In this document: positions 1-6,361 of the stretch, piece by piece
Position numbering within the stretch: the first letter of the stretch is position 1
How the letters are laid out: the number at the start of each line of letters is the position of its first letter
Assembly (NCBI GenBank): GCA_017962285.1
Contig: JAGCVR010000175.1
Coordinates: 1-7,544 of the forward strand
Direction of reading: 5' to 3'
DNA length: 7,544 bases
Source of the DNA: Muribaculaceae bacterium
GTDB taxonomy: Bacteria > Bacteroidota > Bacteroidia > Bacteroidales > Muribaculaceae
The notes under the pieces: generated by a model
Told to the model about the DNA's origin: nothing
What the model saw: only the letters and a program-made list of their open reading frames with translations
The model's database searches: none
Translations under genes and position numbers: made by a program

Positions 1-300
1 TGCGAAGCCAACTACAGCAACGCTCACGGCACGCCTTGGGTCTATAAGCACGGCAATCTCGGCAAACTCGTGGGTATGCCGGTTCCGGGCACCATGACCA
101 GCGTTTCGTGGGAGACTTTGCAAGACGATTCGCTTGTCTTCGGCATTCCCATCATCGGCTATCGTCTTGCCGACGGCTCCTATCTCGAGAATCAGCAACT
201 CGAGCCCGACGTGAAAGTGGCAAATGACCCGGAGACCGTCACCACTGGCGAAGACAAGCAGCTCAAAGTGGCGGTGGAGACATTGCTCCGCCAGCTCTGA
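1..300 (+). CDS. S41-family (tricorn-like) peptidase, C-terminal fragment
   Basis: The first 99 codons of the window are open in frame 1 and end at TGA 298-300; the start lies outside the window. The translation opens CEANYSNAHGTPW and continues through GKLVGMPVPGT, DGSYLENQQLEPDV and NDPE to a terminal AVETLLRQL. This series is typical of the C-terminal protease domain of large (about 1000-residue) tricorn-like S41 peptidases of Bacteroidetes. In that family the serine of the YSNA segment aligns with the S41 nucleophile (residue 6 of this fragment); this alignment is from memory of the family. Such proteins are usually exported and act on peptides in the periplasm. No terminator hairpin follows, so some transcripts could run on into the DUF975 gene. 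Identification of the family is firm; the substrate is unknown. Confidence 0.85.
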   Translation, partial: CEANYSNAHGTPWVYKHGNLGKLVGMPVPGTMTSVSWETLQDDSLVFGIPIIGYRLADGSYLENQQLEPDVKVANDPETVTTGEDKQLKVAVETLLRQL

Positions 301-305
301 CGCAT

Positions 306-322
306 TTGGCACGATTTTTGCA
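306..322 (+). promoter_or_regulatory. Sigma-54 (-24/-12) promoter for the DUF975 gene
   Basis: TTGGCACGATTTTTGCA matches the RpoN consensus YTGGCACGRNNNTTGCW at every defined position, with the GG (308-309) and GC (320-321) elements at the required spacing. It sits in the gap between the peptidase stop and the ATG at 368, giving a predicted start near 333 and a leader of about 35 nt. No good TTTG / TAnnTTTG pair is seen in the same gap. Known: sigma-54 promoters need an enhancer-binding ATPase. Its site is not identified here and could lie inside the peptidase gene. Confidence 0.75.
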
Positions 323-367
323 ATAACACATTCAAGAGAATAATTAACTTCATAACATTATAATACA

Positions 368-1066
368 ATGAGATCAATCAGTGAATTGAAAGACCAGGCA
401 CTGGCAACGCTCAGCGGAAAATGGGCATCGTATGTTGCCATGACATTGATTTACATGGCAATCACCAGCATTTTAAGTTATCTGCTCCAGTTCACCGGAC
501 CGAGCACAAAGGACCTCGCTACGGGTATGGCAATCCCCACCACAGCAATGTTGCCGTTCCTCGGCGCCACACTTATCGTGGTTCTTGCCGTGTTGCCCAT
601 GCAGTGGAGCTATCAGGTGATGTTCCTCGACTCTGGAAGAATAGGAAGGGAACCGGAAGCAAAACAGTTGTTCATAGGATATAAGGACTATCTCCGCATA
701 GTTCTCACCCACATTCTGATGTATATCTTCATCATCCTGTGGTCGCTGCTGCTGGTTATTCCAGGCATCATCAAGACCCTTTCCTACTCAATGACAGGAT
801 ATGTTCTCCGCGACAATCCCGAACTTAGCGGAAATGCCGCCATCGAGCGCAGCATGCAACTGATGAAGGGACACAAGCTTGATTTGTTTGTTCTCTACCT
901 TTCCTTCATTGGTTGGGCAATTCTCGCTCTCTTCACCTGCGGAATTGGCTTCCTGTGGCTCGCTCCCTACATGCAGATGACCATGGCAAAATTCTACGAA
1001 AGTACCCTCGAGGACGAACGCATCGCTAACGAAGCCCAGAACAGGCTCAACAACAACCGCTGGTGA
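368..1066 (+). CDS. DUF975 family integral membrane protein
   Basis: The product has 232 residues with about four hydrophobic segments, near residues 19-42, 62-85, 108-135 and 171-202. The family signature is clear: IPGIIK (131-136) followed by SYSMTGYVLRDNPELS, the RSMQLMKGHK segment (161-170), then FIGWAILALFTCGIGFLWL and a final PYMQMTMAKFYE. A short soluble N-terminus (SISELKDQALATLSGKW) and a polar C-terminus are also family features, and the length is normal. The biochemical role of DUF975 is not established; it is an inner-membrane protein. The ATG at 368 is the first start after the predicted sigma-54 transcription start. A strong terminator follows within 60 nt, so the gene is probably monocistronic or the last gene of its unit. 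Confidence 0.9.
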   Translation: MRSISELKDQALATLSGKWASYVAMTLIYMAITSILSYLLQFTGPSTKDLATGMAIPTTAMLPFLGATLIVVLAVLPMQWSYQVMFLDSGRIGREPEAKQLFIGYKDYLRIVLTHILMYIFIILWSLLLVIPGIIKTLSYSMTGYVLRDNPELSGNAAIERSMQLMKGHKLDLFVLYLSFIGWAILALFTCGIGFLWLAPYMQMTMAKFYESTLEDERIANEAQNRLNNNRW

Positions 1067-1092
1067 ATACCTTATGGATTTAATATAAAAAT

Positions 1093-1124
1093 GCGCGGCT
1101 CCTGTTCTGGGCCGCGCTTTTTTT
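1093..1124 (+). terminator. Intrinsic terminator of the DUF975 gene
   Basis: GCGCGGC (1093-1099) pairs with GCCGCGC (1111-1117), with two further C-G pairs possible in the loop. Seven T residues (1118-1124) follow directly. It begins 27 nt after the DUF975 stop codon. An A-run just upstream (1087-1091) could give weak function on the other strand. Confidence 0.9.
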
Positions 1125-1155
1125 GTAACGGTGCGCTTTTTTAGCGCGAAGTTAC
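1125..1155. repeat. Interrupted inverted repeat behind the terminator
   Basis: GTAAC (1125-1129) with GCGC (1133-1136) mirrors GCGC (1144-1147) with GTTAC (1151-1155), separated by 3-nt internal loops and a T-rich 7-nt loop. A related string, GTAACTTTGCAGCGC, recurs at 1208-1222 over the tRNA promoter. It may be a second weak terminator or a remnant of a duplicated promoter segment; no function is demonstrated. Confidence 0.4.
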
Positions 1156-1170
1156 TCCGTTTCGGCAAAA

Positions 1171-1188
1171 AAAGAAACAAGTTTCTTT
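1171..1188. repeat. AAAGAAAC-AA-GTTTCTTT dyad at the tRNA promoter
   Basis: This is a perfect 8-bp inverted repeat with a 2-bp centre. Its right arm supplies most of the -33 TTTG of the tRNA-Leu promoter. It could be a regulator site or a fortuitous AT-rich dyad; the sequence does not decide. Confidence 0.4.
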
Positions 1189-1216
1189 GTTTTGCGCTCT
1201 ACTTTACGTAACTTTG
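1186..1216 (+). promoter_or_regulatory. Bacteroidetes sigma-A-type promoter of tRNA-Leu
   Basis: TTTG (1186-1189), a 19-bp spacer, then TAACTTTG (1209-1216) match the Bacteroidetes TTTG / TAnnTTTG consensus in sequence and spacing. The predicted start near 1222 leaves about a 20-nt leader before the tRNA at 1244. Confidence 0.75.
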
Positions 1217-1243
1217 CAGCGCAGTTAGCGAATACTACCGCAT

Positions 1244-1328
1244 GCCCTGATGGTGGAATCGGTAGACACGAGGGACTTAAAATCCCTTGGCCATTGCGGC
1301 TGTGTGGGTTCAAGTCCCACTCCGGGTA
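1244..1328 (+). tRNA. trnL: tRNA-Leu (anticodon UAA)
   Basis: This is an 85-nt cloverleaf with a long (class II) variable arm. The D stem is GTG (1253-1255) / CAC (1267-1269). The anticodon stem is AGGGA (1271-1275) / TCCCT (1283-1287) around loop CTTAAAA, placing the anticodon TAA at 1278-1280, which reads UUA/UUG leucine codons. The variable arm (1288-1303) can form GCC/GGC. The T arm is GTGGG TTCAAGT CCCAC (1304-1320). The acceptor GCCCTGA (1244-1250) pairs with TCCGGGT (1321-1327) with a G-U at the end and a U-C mismatch at the fifth pair. A1328 is the discriminator. CCA is not encoded (CAA follows A1328), so it must be added after transcription. Confidence 0.97.
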
Positions 1329-1363
1329 CAAGACAAGCAAGCCGATTGGCTTGCTTGTCTTGT
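1328..1363. terminator. Perfect 16-bp hairpin shared by tRNA-Leu and the galactanase operon
   Basis: ACAAGACAAGCAAGCC (1328-1343), loop GATT, then the exact complement (1348-1363). The hairpin begins at the tRNA discriminator base and lies 27 nt past the galactanase stop on the opposite strand, so it can act in both directions. Neither side has a strong T-run (TATTCTAT on the + side), so termination may rely on stem strength or on processing. Confidence 0.75.
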
Positions 1364-1390
1364 TATTCTATATGTTAAACTCTCAATGCG

Positions 1391-2620
1391 TCAGTTTCCC
1401 ATCACTATTCCGGCAAGTACCACAACGTCGTTCACGTCAACCTGGCTGTCGCCGTCAATATCGTTAGGAACTCCAGAACCTGAGCCGCTCGACCCTGTCA
1501 CAAAATTCTGCAGTTCAAACAGAGCGGGAAGCACCTTGCCGGTTTCATTGTCCCACAGTCCGGCGTTATACCATGCATCGGTAACTCGCTGGGTGTTCCA
1601 GTTCAGCCCATACTCGTTGGCCTCTGCCCACCACCAGTAGATACCGGTCACGTTGTCGTAAATGCTCATGTGCGCCACCAGGTCGCGGGCATACTTTGCC
1701 TGACCGTCGTGCGAGATGGGATAAAGCCACGAATAATCGTAGTCGGGGTTTGAGGGTTGCCACTTGTGGTAGTAACCCGTTTCCACAATCATAATCTCCT
1801 TTGCGGGGAAAGCCTGAACCAAGCGTTCGATGGCAGTGTCGAGCGAGGGAAGATTGCCACGGTAGAACGGATAATACGAAAGGCCTATCACATCGAAATC
1901 CACTCCGTTGTTGATGGCTTTGCTGTAGAAGTTATAGAGTGTGGTCGCCTCGTTGCCACGATCGTGGTGAACAATGATTTTTGCATCGGGACATTGCTCA
2001 CGGCATGCCCTCGACGCCTGAATCAGAAGTGCCGAGAAGCGCGCCCATTCGCTTGTACCGCTGTTTGCGTTGCATTTTTGCAACGTTCCGCCCTGCACGC
2101 CCCAGAGCATTCCATAGGCTATCTCGTTGCCTATCTGAATAAAGTCGGGGGTAGCACCCACGGCTTTCAGCTGCTGGAGGCAGTCGGTGGTGTATTCATA
2201 GACTTTCGCCTGCAGTTCGCTCTCGCTCAGGCTTGCCCATGCCGCAGGAGTGTATTGCTGCAGGGGGTCAGCCCAGCTGTCGCTATAGTGGAAATCGAGC
2301 ATGAATTTCAGTCCGTTAGCCTTAATCTTTGCGCCCAACTGCTTCACGTAAGCCAAATCCTGGCACACGCCCTCGCCCTTGTCCTCGCTGGAAGCATTCG
2401 ACGGGTCCACGAACAGACGCACACGGATGCTGGTCCATCCCTGCGCTTTGACATAAGCAAGCACATTTGAGATTCTGTTCCCGTTAAGGTCCTTGAAGTT
2501 GGCACCGTGGTTCTCGTATTGAAGCAACAACGACAAGTCTCCGCCCACATCGCGTGTGGCACCCGAAGCGACTGCACCAAGTGCCACAACCATTATCGTT
2601 AATAATATCTTTCGCATCAT
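1391..2620 (-). CDS. GH53 arabinogalactan endo-beta-1,4-galactanase, secreted
   Basis: The 409-residue product should cleave beta-1,4-galactan, the side chain of pectin. A signal peptide (MMRKILLTIM with a hydrophobic run to ASGA, about residue 21) has no lipobox cysteine. The GH53 barrel spans about 28-375: VRLFVDPS (67-74), DFHYSDSWADP (109-119), FIQIGNEIAYG with acid/base E166, LSYYPFY (247-253) and IMIVETGYY with nucleophile E280. The signature acidic residues are all present. A GS-rich linker (376-383) leads to a single dockerin/EF-hand-like repeat, DIDGDSQVDVND (388-399), with Asp at 388, 390, 392 and 399, ending at VMGN. A complete type I dockerin would have two such repeats, so this is a half-dockerin-like tail as seen on many Bacteroidales exported enzymes. 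The start ATG overlaps the amylase stop (ATGA), which indicates translational coupling. Confidence 0.95.
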   Translation of the reverse strand: MMRKILLTIMVVALGAVASGATRDVGGDLSLLLQYENHGANFKDLNGNRISNVLAYVKAQGWTSIRVRLFVDPSNASSEDKGEGVCQDLAYVKQLGAKIKANGLKFMLDFHYSDSWADPLQQYTPAAWASLSESELQAKVYEYTTDCLQQLKAVGATPDFIQIGNEIAYGMLWGVQGGTLQKCNANSGTSEWARFSALLIQASRACREQCPDAKIIVHHDRGNEATTLYNFYSKAINNGVDFDVIGLSYYPFYRGNLPSLDTAIERLVQAFPAKEIMIVETGYYHKWQPSNPDYDYSWLYPISHDGQAKYARDLVAHMSIYDNVTGIYWWWAEANEYGLNWNTQRVTDAWYNAGLWDNETGKVLPALFELQNFVTGSSGSGSGVPNDIDGDSQVDVNDVVVLAGIVMGN

Positions 2621-4668
2621 CTTACCACAACTTTCTGACGGTTAATGATATAAATACCCTTTTCAAGTCCCTGCCTGGCGTCTTCAACACTTGCGGCACG
2701 TTTCACATAGCGTCCGTCGATGGTATAAACATCGGCAGGACCATTCTCAAGCGGAGTCACTGTAATATCCTCCACGCCCGAGCCCTGATACTGACTCGTC
2801 ACATCTTTCACAAAGTACTTGCCAGCGGCATCCTTGCCGGTAATCTCATAGAACACATCCTCCGTGATAGGACCGATGTCGGTGGTTTGTGGCTGACCGG
2901 AACCCTGATTGAAGATAATATTGAATGAATAATCCTTCTCAGGTATATCGAATGACTGATAGAAGAACTTCTGTCCCTTAATCGTCGTGGTTGCGATATT
3001 GGTCTTTCCAGGCCATGAACCGTTCAGATTGTTCCCCTTGGTGTCCCATGCATAGAAGTACATAGCCGACCAATTGGGGTCTTTCACATACACAGTGGCA
3101 GTGTGAGGCTGGAACGGCTTTATTTCATACACGCGGCTGATTATGTTCTTCACCACACCGCCGGCAAGCAAACCAACCTTAAGAGTGCAGCTCTCGCTGA
3201 TACTCACAGTGCCGCCGCTGGAAACTTTTGCGCTCGAAGCGGTGGGGTTACTGCCGTTGGTGGTGTAAACCAGCTGGGCACCGCTTGTTGCCGACACGGC
3301 AGTGAGGACAACATTGAAAGCGGTCTCGTAGGTTCCGTCGGCAACGCTTGCCCAGGGAGTCTCCGCCTTATTCTCAAGATAATAGGCATAGCTTTCACCC
3401 GACATAATCTTGGCATATTGGTTTGAAGGGGGCGTGTAACCCGTAGTTGAGCCCAAAACAGCGATAATCGAAGCATTGGTTCCCACAGTGCGCTGAGCAT
3501 AGTAGGTGGTGGTGCTGCGCAGGTTGTTGGTCTGGCTCATATTGGTGATGCCTGCCATGTTGCGGGCAAGAATCATCTGCTTAATCTCGTCCTTGTAGGT
3601 TTTCCAGTGTGGCAGGAACACGCAAGGAGTACCCGGCATCATCAGGATGAAAGCATTGGCGGCTGCTATGTGTTTGGTAATGGGGTCTTTGGTGTAGTTG
3701 GTCACGTTTCCGCGGTCCTGCATATCGTGGTTCTCCACGAAAGTCACGGCATAGCGCGCATAGGCCCCGTTGTTCACGTTGCACAGTCCGCCATTGCCGA
3801 GGCCACTCCAGTTGTCGTCCTCCTTATCGTTAAGCGCGTCGCGCACGGTGTAGCGTATAGCGAAATCAAAAGCAGCACTCTGTATAACGCCATTCACCTT
3901 GGTCCCTTCTAGCCAATTCTTGAGTTTACTCACATTGCCGTCCCAGTACTCAGCCACCGAGAATGTTGGATTCACGTTGGAATTGTATAATCCCGTGTAA
4001 GAGGCCGCATAACCCTTGGTCATGTCATAACGGAATCCCGAATAACCCAGATCGTTGAGCAGGAACTTAAGGTAGGCCTTAACGTTGTTCTGCACATTAG
4101 TGCTCTTGTGGTCAAGGTCGCGCATTCCGTCCCAGCCTTCGCCGGTGTCGTTATTGCTGCTGAGTGAGATGCCCTTGCCCTGCGCCCATGTCTTTGTCTT
4201 CCCGCCGTCATCGTCGGCGCATACATCGGTGGAAAGCAACTGATATTTCACACCCTTGTAGGTCTCGGCGGGGAAATCCACCCAACTGCCGTCGGCGCCA
4301 AGATTGTTGCGGTGGTTAATCACCACGTCCTCAATCACGCCAACACCTTTCGACTTGAAAGTGTTTATCATCTGGCGCAACTGCGCTTCGGTACCGAAAC
4401 TGCTGTTGTGCGTGAACCAGTAAACAGGGCTGTAGCCCATCACATTGCCACTCGAGTTACAGTCTCCGCTCTGAGGTACCCACAACAGAGTAAAGAACTT
4501 GCTAAGTTCGTCGCTTTGCTTCTCCAGGTTACTCCACTGAGAATCCACATAGGAATCCCATGAAAATCCCTGGAGCATCACTCCCTGATAATTGGCGGGC
4601 CATCCCTGCGAATAAGCATTCACAGTCAGCAACACGCCCATTAATACTAATGCAATTCGTTTCATCAT
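2617..4668 (-). CDS. GH13 alpha-amylase with CBM26-like starch-binding module, secreted
   Basis: The 683-residue product should hydrolyse alpha-1,4 bonds in starch outside the cytoplasm. The signal peptide is residues 1-20 (MMKRIALVLM..VNAYS), with no lipobox. The catalytic domain (about 25-430) resembles plant-type amylases (VMLQGFSWDS at the N-terminus). All GH13 motifs are present: DVVINH (114-119), GFRYDMTKG (211-219) with nucleophile D215, VAEYW with acid/base E240, and VENHD (311-315) with D315. A chitobiase/FN3-like domain follows (about 443-516, core VYTTNGSNPT). Next is a CBM26-like module (about 521-610, with YFYAWD, SWPG and FNIIFNQGSGQPQTTD). The C-terminal tail (632-683) contains DVYTIDGRYV and GIYIINRQKVVV, the type found at the ends of exported Bacteroidales proteins and possibly a sorting signal. 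It is first in the operon; its stop overlaps the galactanase start. The ATG at 4668 has an A-rich leader and no clear Shine-Dalgarno. Confidence 0.96.
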   Translation of the reverse strand: MMKRIALVLMGVLLTVNAYSQGWPANYQGVMLQGFSWDSYVDSQWSNLEKQSDELSKFFTLLWVPQSGDCNSSGNVMGYSPVYWFTHNSSFGTEAQLRQMINTFKSKGVGVIEDVVINHRNNLGADGSWVDFPAETYKGVKYQLLSTDVCADDDGGKTKTWAQGKGISLSSNNDTGEGWDGMRDLDHKSTNVQNNVKAYLKFLLNDLGYSGFRYDMTKGYAASYTGLYNSNVNPTFSVAEYWDGNVSKLKNWLEGTKVNGVIQSAAFDFAIRYTVRDALNDKEDDNWSGLGNGGLCNVNNGAYARYAVTFVENHDMQDRGNVTNYTKDPITKHIAAANAFILMMPGTPCVFLPHWKTYKDEIKQMILARNMAGITNMSQTNNLRSTTTYYAQRTVGTNASIIAVLGSTTGYTPPSNQYAKIMSGESYAYYLENKAETPWASVADGTYETAFNVVLTAVSATSGAQLVYTTNGSNPTASSAKVSSGGTVSISESCTLKVGLLAGGVVKNIISRVYEIKPFQPHTATVYVKDPNWSAMYFYAWDTKGNNLNGSWPGKTNIATTTIKGQKFFYQSFDIPEKDYSFNIIFNQGSGQPQTTDIGPITEDVFYEITGKDAAGKYFVKDVTSQYQGSGVEDITVTPLENGPADVYTIDGRYVKRAASVEDARQGLEKGIYIINRQKVVVR

Positions 4669-4716
4669 TGTATTTTGGTTTTTAATGTTAATTTCAAGTC
4701 AATTATTTTCGTAAAG

Positions 4717-4730
4717 TGCAAACTTTCGCA
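4717..4730. promoter_or_regulatory. Proximal LacI-type operator candidate of the amylase operon
   Basis: TGCAAACTTTCGCA differs at two of 14 positions from the perfect palindrome TGCAAACGTTTGCA found at 6851-6864. It would lie just downstream of the predicted amylase transcription start (near 4733), a classical repressor position. Confidence 0.4.
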
Positions 4731-4738
4731 TTTTATTG

Positions 4739-4770
4739 CAAATATAACATTTCGCAATATCTTGAACAAT
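4739..4770 (-). promoter_or_regulatory. Promoter of the amylase-galactanase operon
   Basis: On the - strand ATTG (4770-4767), a 20-bp spacer and TATATTTG (4746-4739) followed by C fit the Bacteroidetes promoter, with one mismatch in the -33 box. The predicted start near 4733 gives a leader of about 65 nt to the ATG at 4668. Confidence 0.7.
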
Positions 4771-4800
4771 AATTATTTATTTTATGATTATTTATTTTTA

Positions 4801-4814
4801 TGCAATCGTTTGCA
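4801..4814. promoter_or_regulatory. Distal LacI-type operator candidate of the amylase operon
   Basis: TGCAATCGTTTGCA is a 14-bp dyad with the central CG typical of LacI-family operators and one break in symmetry. It lies about 70 bp upstream of the predicted amylase start. Its centre is 84 bp from that of the 4717-4730 site, close to eight helical turns. Confidence 0.5.
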
Positions 4815-4868
4815 ACACATGGATTACAAGGTAATTGAAAAAACCGACAGCGACACATCAATACGACA

Positions 4869-4903
4869 CATCCCCGGAAAGCCGCTTAAGCCTGCCGGGG
4901 ATG
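4869..4903 (-). terminator. Hairpin downstream of the LRR gene, possible terminator
   Basis: CATCCCCGG (4869-4877) and CCGGGGATG (4895-4903) form a perfect 9-bp stem with a 17-nt loop. On the - strand it starts 21 nt after the TAA that ends the extended LRR frame. No T-run follows immediately; TTTTTT appears only about 25 nt later. It may stabilise the mRNA 3' end rather than terminate by itself. Confidence 0.5.
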
Positions 4904-4924
4904 CATTGTATTTAATGTAACTGA

Positions 4925-5059
4925 TTATCTGTGTGGGAAGAAACGGCTGAAGTCGGGCATTTCGCTCACCTTTGTGGTCTTCACCACTTTACCCTTGTCA
5001 TTAAGCACCTTAATAACCAGACTGTCGTCTCAGAAACTGAACATCAGGTTGTTGAATCA
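4925..5059 (-). pseudogene. In-frame continuation of the LRR gene past two TGA codons
   Basis: After the TGA at 5059-5057 the same frame reads FNNLMFSF, a second TGA (5032-5030), then 34 residues starting DDSLVIKVLNDKGKVVKTTK and ending MPDFSRFFPHR, before TAA at 4927-4925. The alternating strand-like composition and the turn NDKG look like real protein, and there is no frameshift. The simplest reading is the original C-terminus of the LRR protein cut off by two point mutations, for example TGG or CGA to TGA. Sequencing error or UGA readthrough are alternatives. Other genes here use TGA as a normal stop and TGG for Trp, which argues against a changed genetic code. Confidence 0.7.
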
Positions 5060-6283
5060 GCGCTCCACGTTAAACAACGACTCATATACTGTAACTTCAC
5101 GCATTTCGCCACAGAAATTGAACACAGCTCCTTCCATACGCTCCAAGCTCTTTGGCAGATCAATCCGCTCAAGCGATGAGCAAGAATAGAACGCCTTGTC
5201 CCCTATCTCCTGAAGTCCCTTGGGAAGCGTGATTTTCTTGAGATTTCTGCAATCATGGAAAGCACAGGCTCCAATGGCTTCAACACCGACGGGCAGCACC
5301 ACCGAGGTGAGTCCATTGTTGTTATAGAAGGCGTATGGACCGATTTCCTTCACCCCCTTGGGCACAACATAATCGCCCGGGTTGGCACCGGGGAATGCCA
5401 TAATGAGTTTAGTTCCATCCTTGGTGTACAATATGTCATTTACCACCTTAAACGATTGATTCTGCTCCGAGATGCTGACTTTCACATTGGGGCTGTAACG
5501 GAATGGGTTCCCACCAACCCAATTCAACGTCGACGGCCAGCTCATCCGTTCCAGCTTCTTACTGCTCCCGAAAGAGTTGTCGTAGAGGTCTTCCACACCT
5601 TCAGGAATATCAATCTCAGTGAATCCACAATCTAAAAACGCATTCTGCTTAATCGTCTTTAGAGTGGAAGGAAACACGATTTTCGTAAGCGACTCGCACG
5701 ACGAGAACGCATAATCACCTATCGTAACCACGCCCTCGGGGATGGTGAATTCCGTAAGTGACTTGCAGTCGGAGAACATGGTCCGGGGAAGAAGGGTCAG
5801 GTTCTTGGGTACCACCACGTCAGTAAGTTTTGAGCACTCCTTGAAGCATCCTTCTTCAAGTATGTCGAGTTCCTGCGGCAACACAGCGCTCACCAGATTG
5901 GGGCAGTCCTGGAACACGCAGTAATCCATCTGACGTACACTTTCAGGCACCACAACCTTTTTCATTCCGCATTTGCAGAATGCATAAGAGCCGATCCGCT
6001 CAAGTGTGGACGGGAACTCCACTTCAGTAATATCTTCACAACCGAAAAAGCCCCAGCCAGTTACTGCCGTAACCTGATATGTGGTTCCATCGTATTTCAC
6101 ACGAGCCGGAATAACAAGCTTACCTGTGGGTTTGTGCTTATCATCAATCTTCCCCACTTCCAGGGTGTTGCCGTCTTTCACCTTATAAAGCAACCCGTTG
6201 AGCACAAAACTGTCCGACGCACTTGCCACATTCACAACCGATGCAAGTAATCCCACAATCATTGTCATAATCAATTTTTTCAT
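5057..6283 (-). CDS. BspA-like leucine-rich-repeat secreted protein, C-terminus interrupted by TGA
   Basis: From the ATG at 6283 the product is 408 residues with a signal peptide (MKKLIMTMIVGLLASVVNVASA). An upstream in-frame ATG at 6322 would add 13 polar residues before MKK and is less likely. After a short N-terminal beta region (FVLNGLLYKVKDGNTLEV) come BspA/Treponema-type LRRs of about 23 residues with the pattern IPxxVxxIGxxAFxxCxxLxxV, for example IPEGVVTIGDYAFSSCESLTKI and LPKGLQEIGDKAFYSCSSLERI. They are interrupted by the usual insert DILYTKDGTKLIMAFPG. Proteins of this class are surface or exported and are implicated in adhesion; this one's ligand is unknown. The ORF stops at TGA just after the last repeat (YESLFNVER), while the frame continues beyond it to 4925. 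It has its own promoter at 6362-6393. Confidence 0.88.
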   Translation of the reverse strand: MKKLIMTMIVGLLASVVNVASASDSFVLNGLLYKVKDGNTLEVGKIDDKHKPTGKLVIPARVKYDGTTYQVTAVTGWGFFGCEDITEVEFPSTLERIGSYAFCKCGMKKVVVPESVRQMDYCVFQDCPNLVSAVLPQELDILEEGCFKECSKLTDVVVPKNLTLLPRTMFSDCKSLTEFTIPEGVVTIGDYAFSSCESLTKIVFPSTLKTIKQNAFLDCGFTEIDIPEGVEDLYDNSFGSSKKLERMSWPSTLNWVGGNPFRYSPNVKVSISEQNQSFKVVNDILYTKDGTKLIMAFPGANPGDYVVPKGVKEIGPYAFYNNNGLTSVVLPVGVEAIGACAFHDCRNLKKITLPKGLQEIGDKAFYSCSSLERIDLPKSLERMEGAVFNFCGEMREVTVYESLFNVER

Positions 6284-6361
6284 CGTTCTTGTATCATTTG
6301 TTTTTACATTCCTTTGAGACATTCATTGCCTCAAAAACAGAATTTAGAATCCTATTCATGG

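Noticed and set aside
2068..2085. Inverted repeat CGTTGCA-TTTT-TGCAACG inside the galactanase
   Set aside because: Lies in conserved coding sequence (QKCNA region) and lacks the central CG symmetry of the operator candidates; likely chance.
1757..2470. 237-codon + strand ORF opposite the galactanase
   Set aside because: Mirror of a well-supported GH53 gene; its sequence resembles no family and it has no promoter.
4819..4920. Small + strand ORF (33 codons, MDYKVIEKTD...) downstream of the TGCAATCGTTTGCA site
   Set aside because: No promoter on that strand, no recognised family, and it overlaps the GC hairpin at 4869-4903; probably chance.
5030..5059. Genome-wide reassignment of TGA to a sense codon
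   Set aside because: Four other genes end properly at TGA, one with a terminator just after it and one in an ATGA overlap, and all use TGG for Trp.
5382..5398. TTGGCACC...ATGC, sigma-54-like
   Set aside because: GG to GC spacing is one base too long and it lies within the LRR coding region on the antisense strand.
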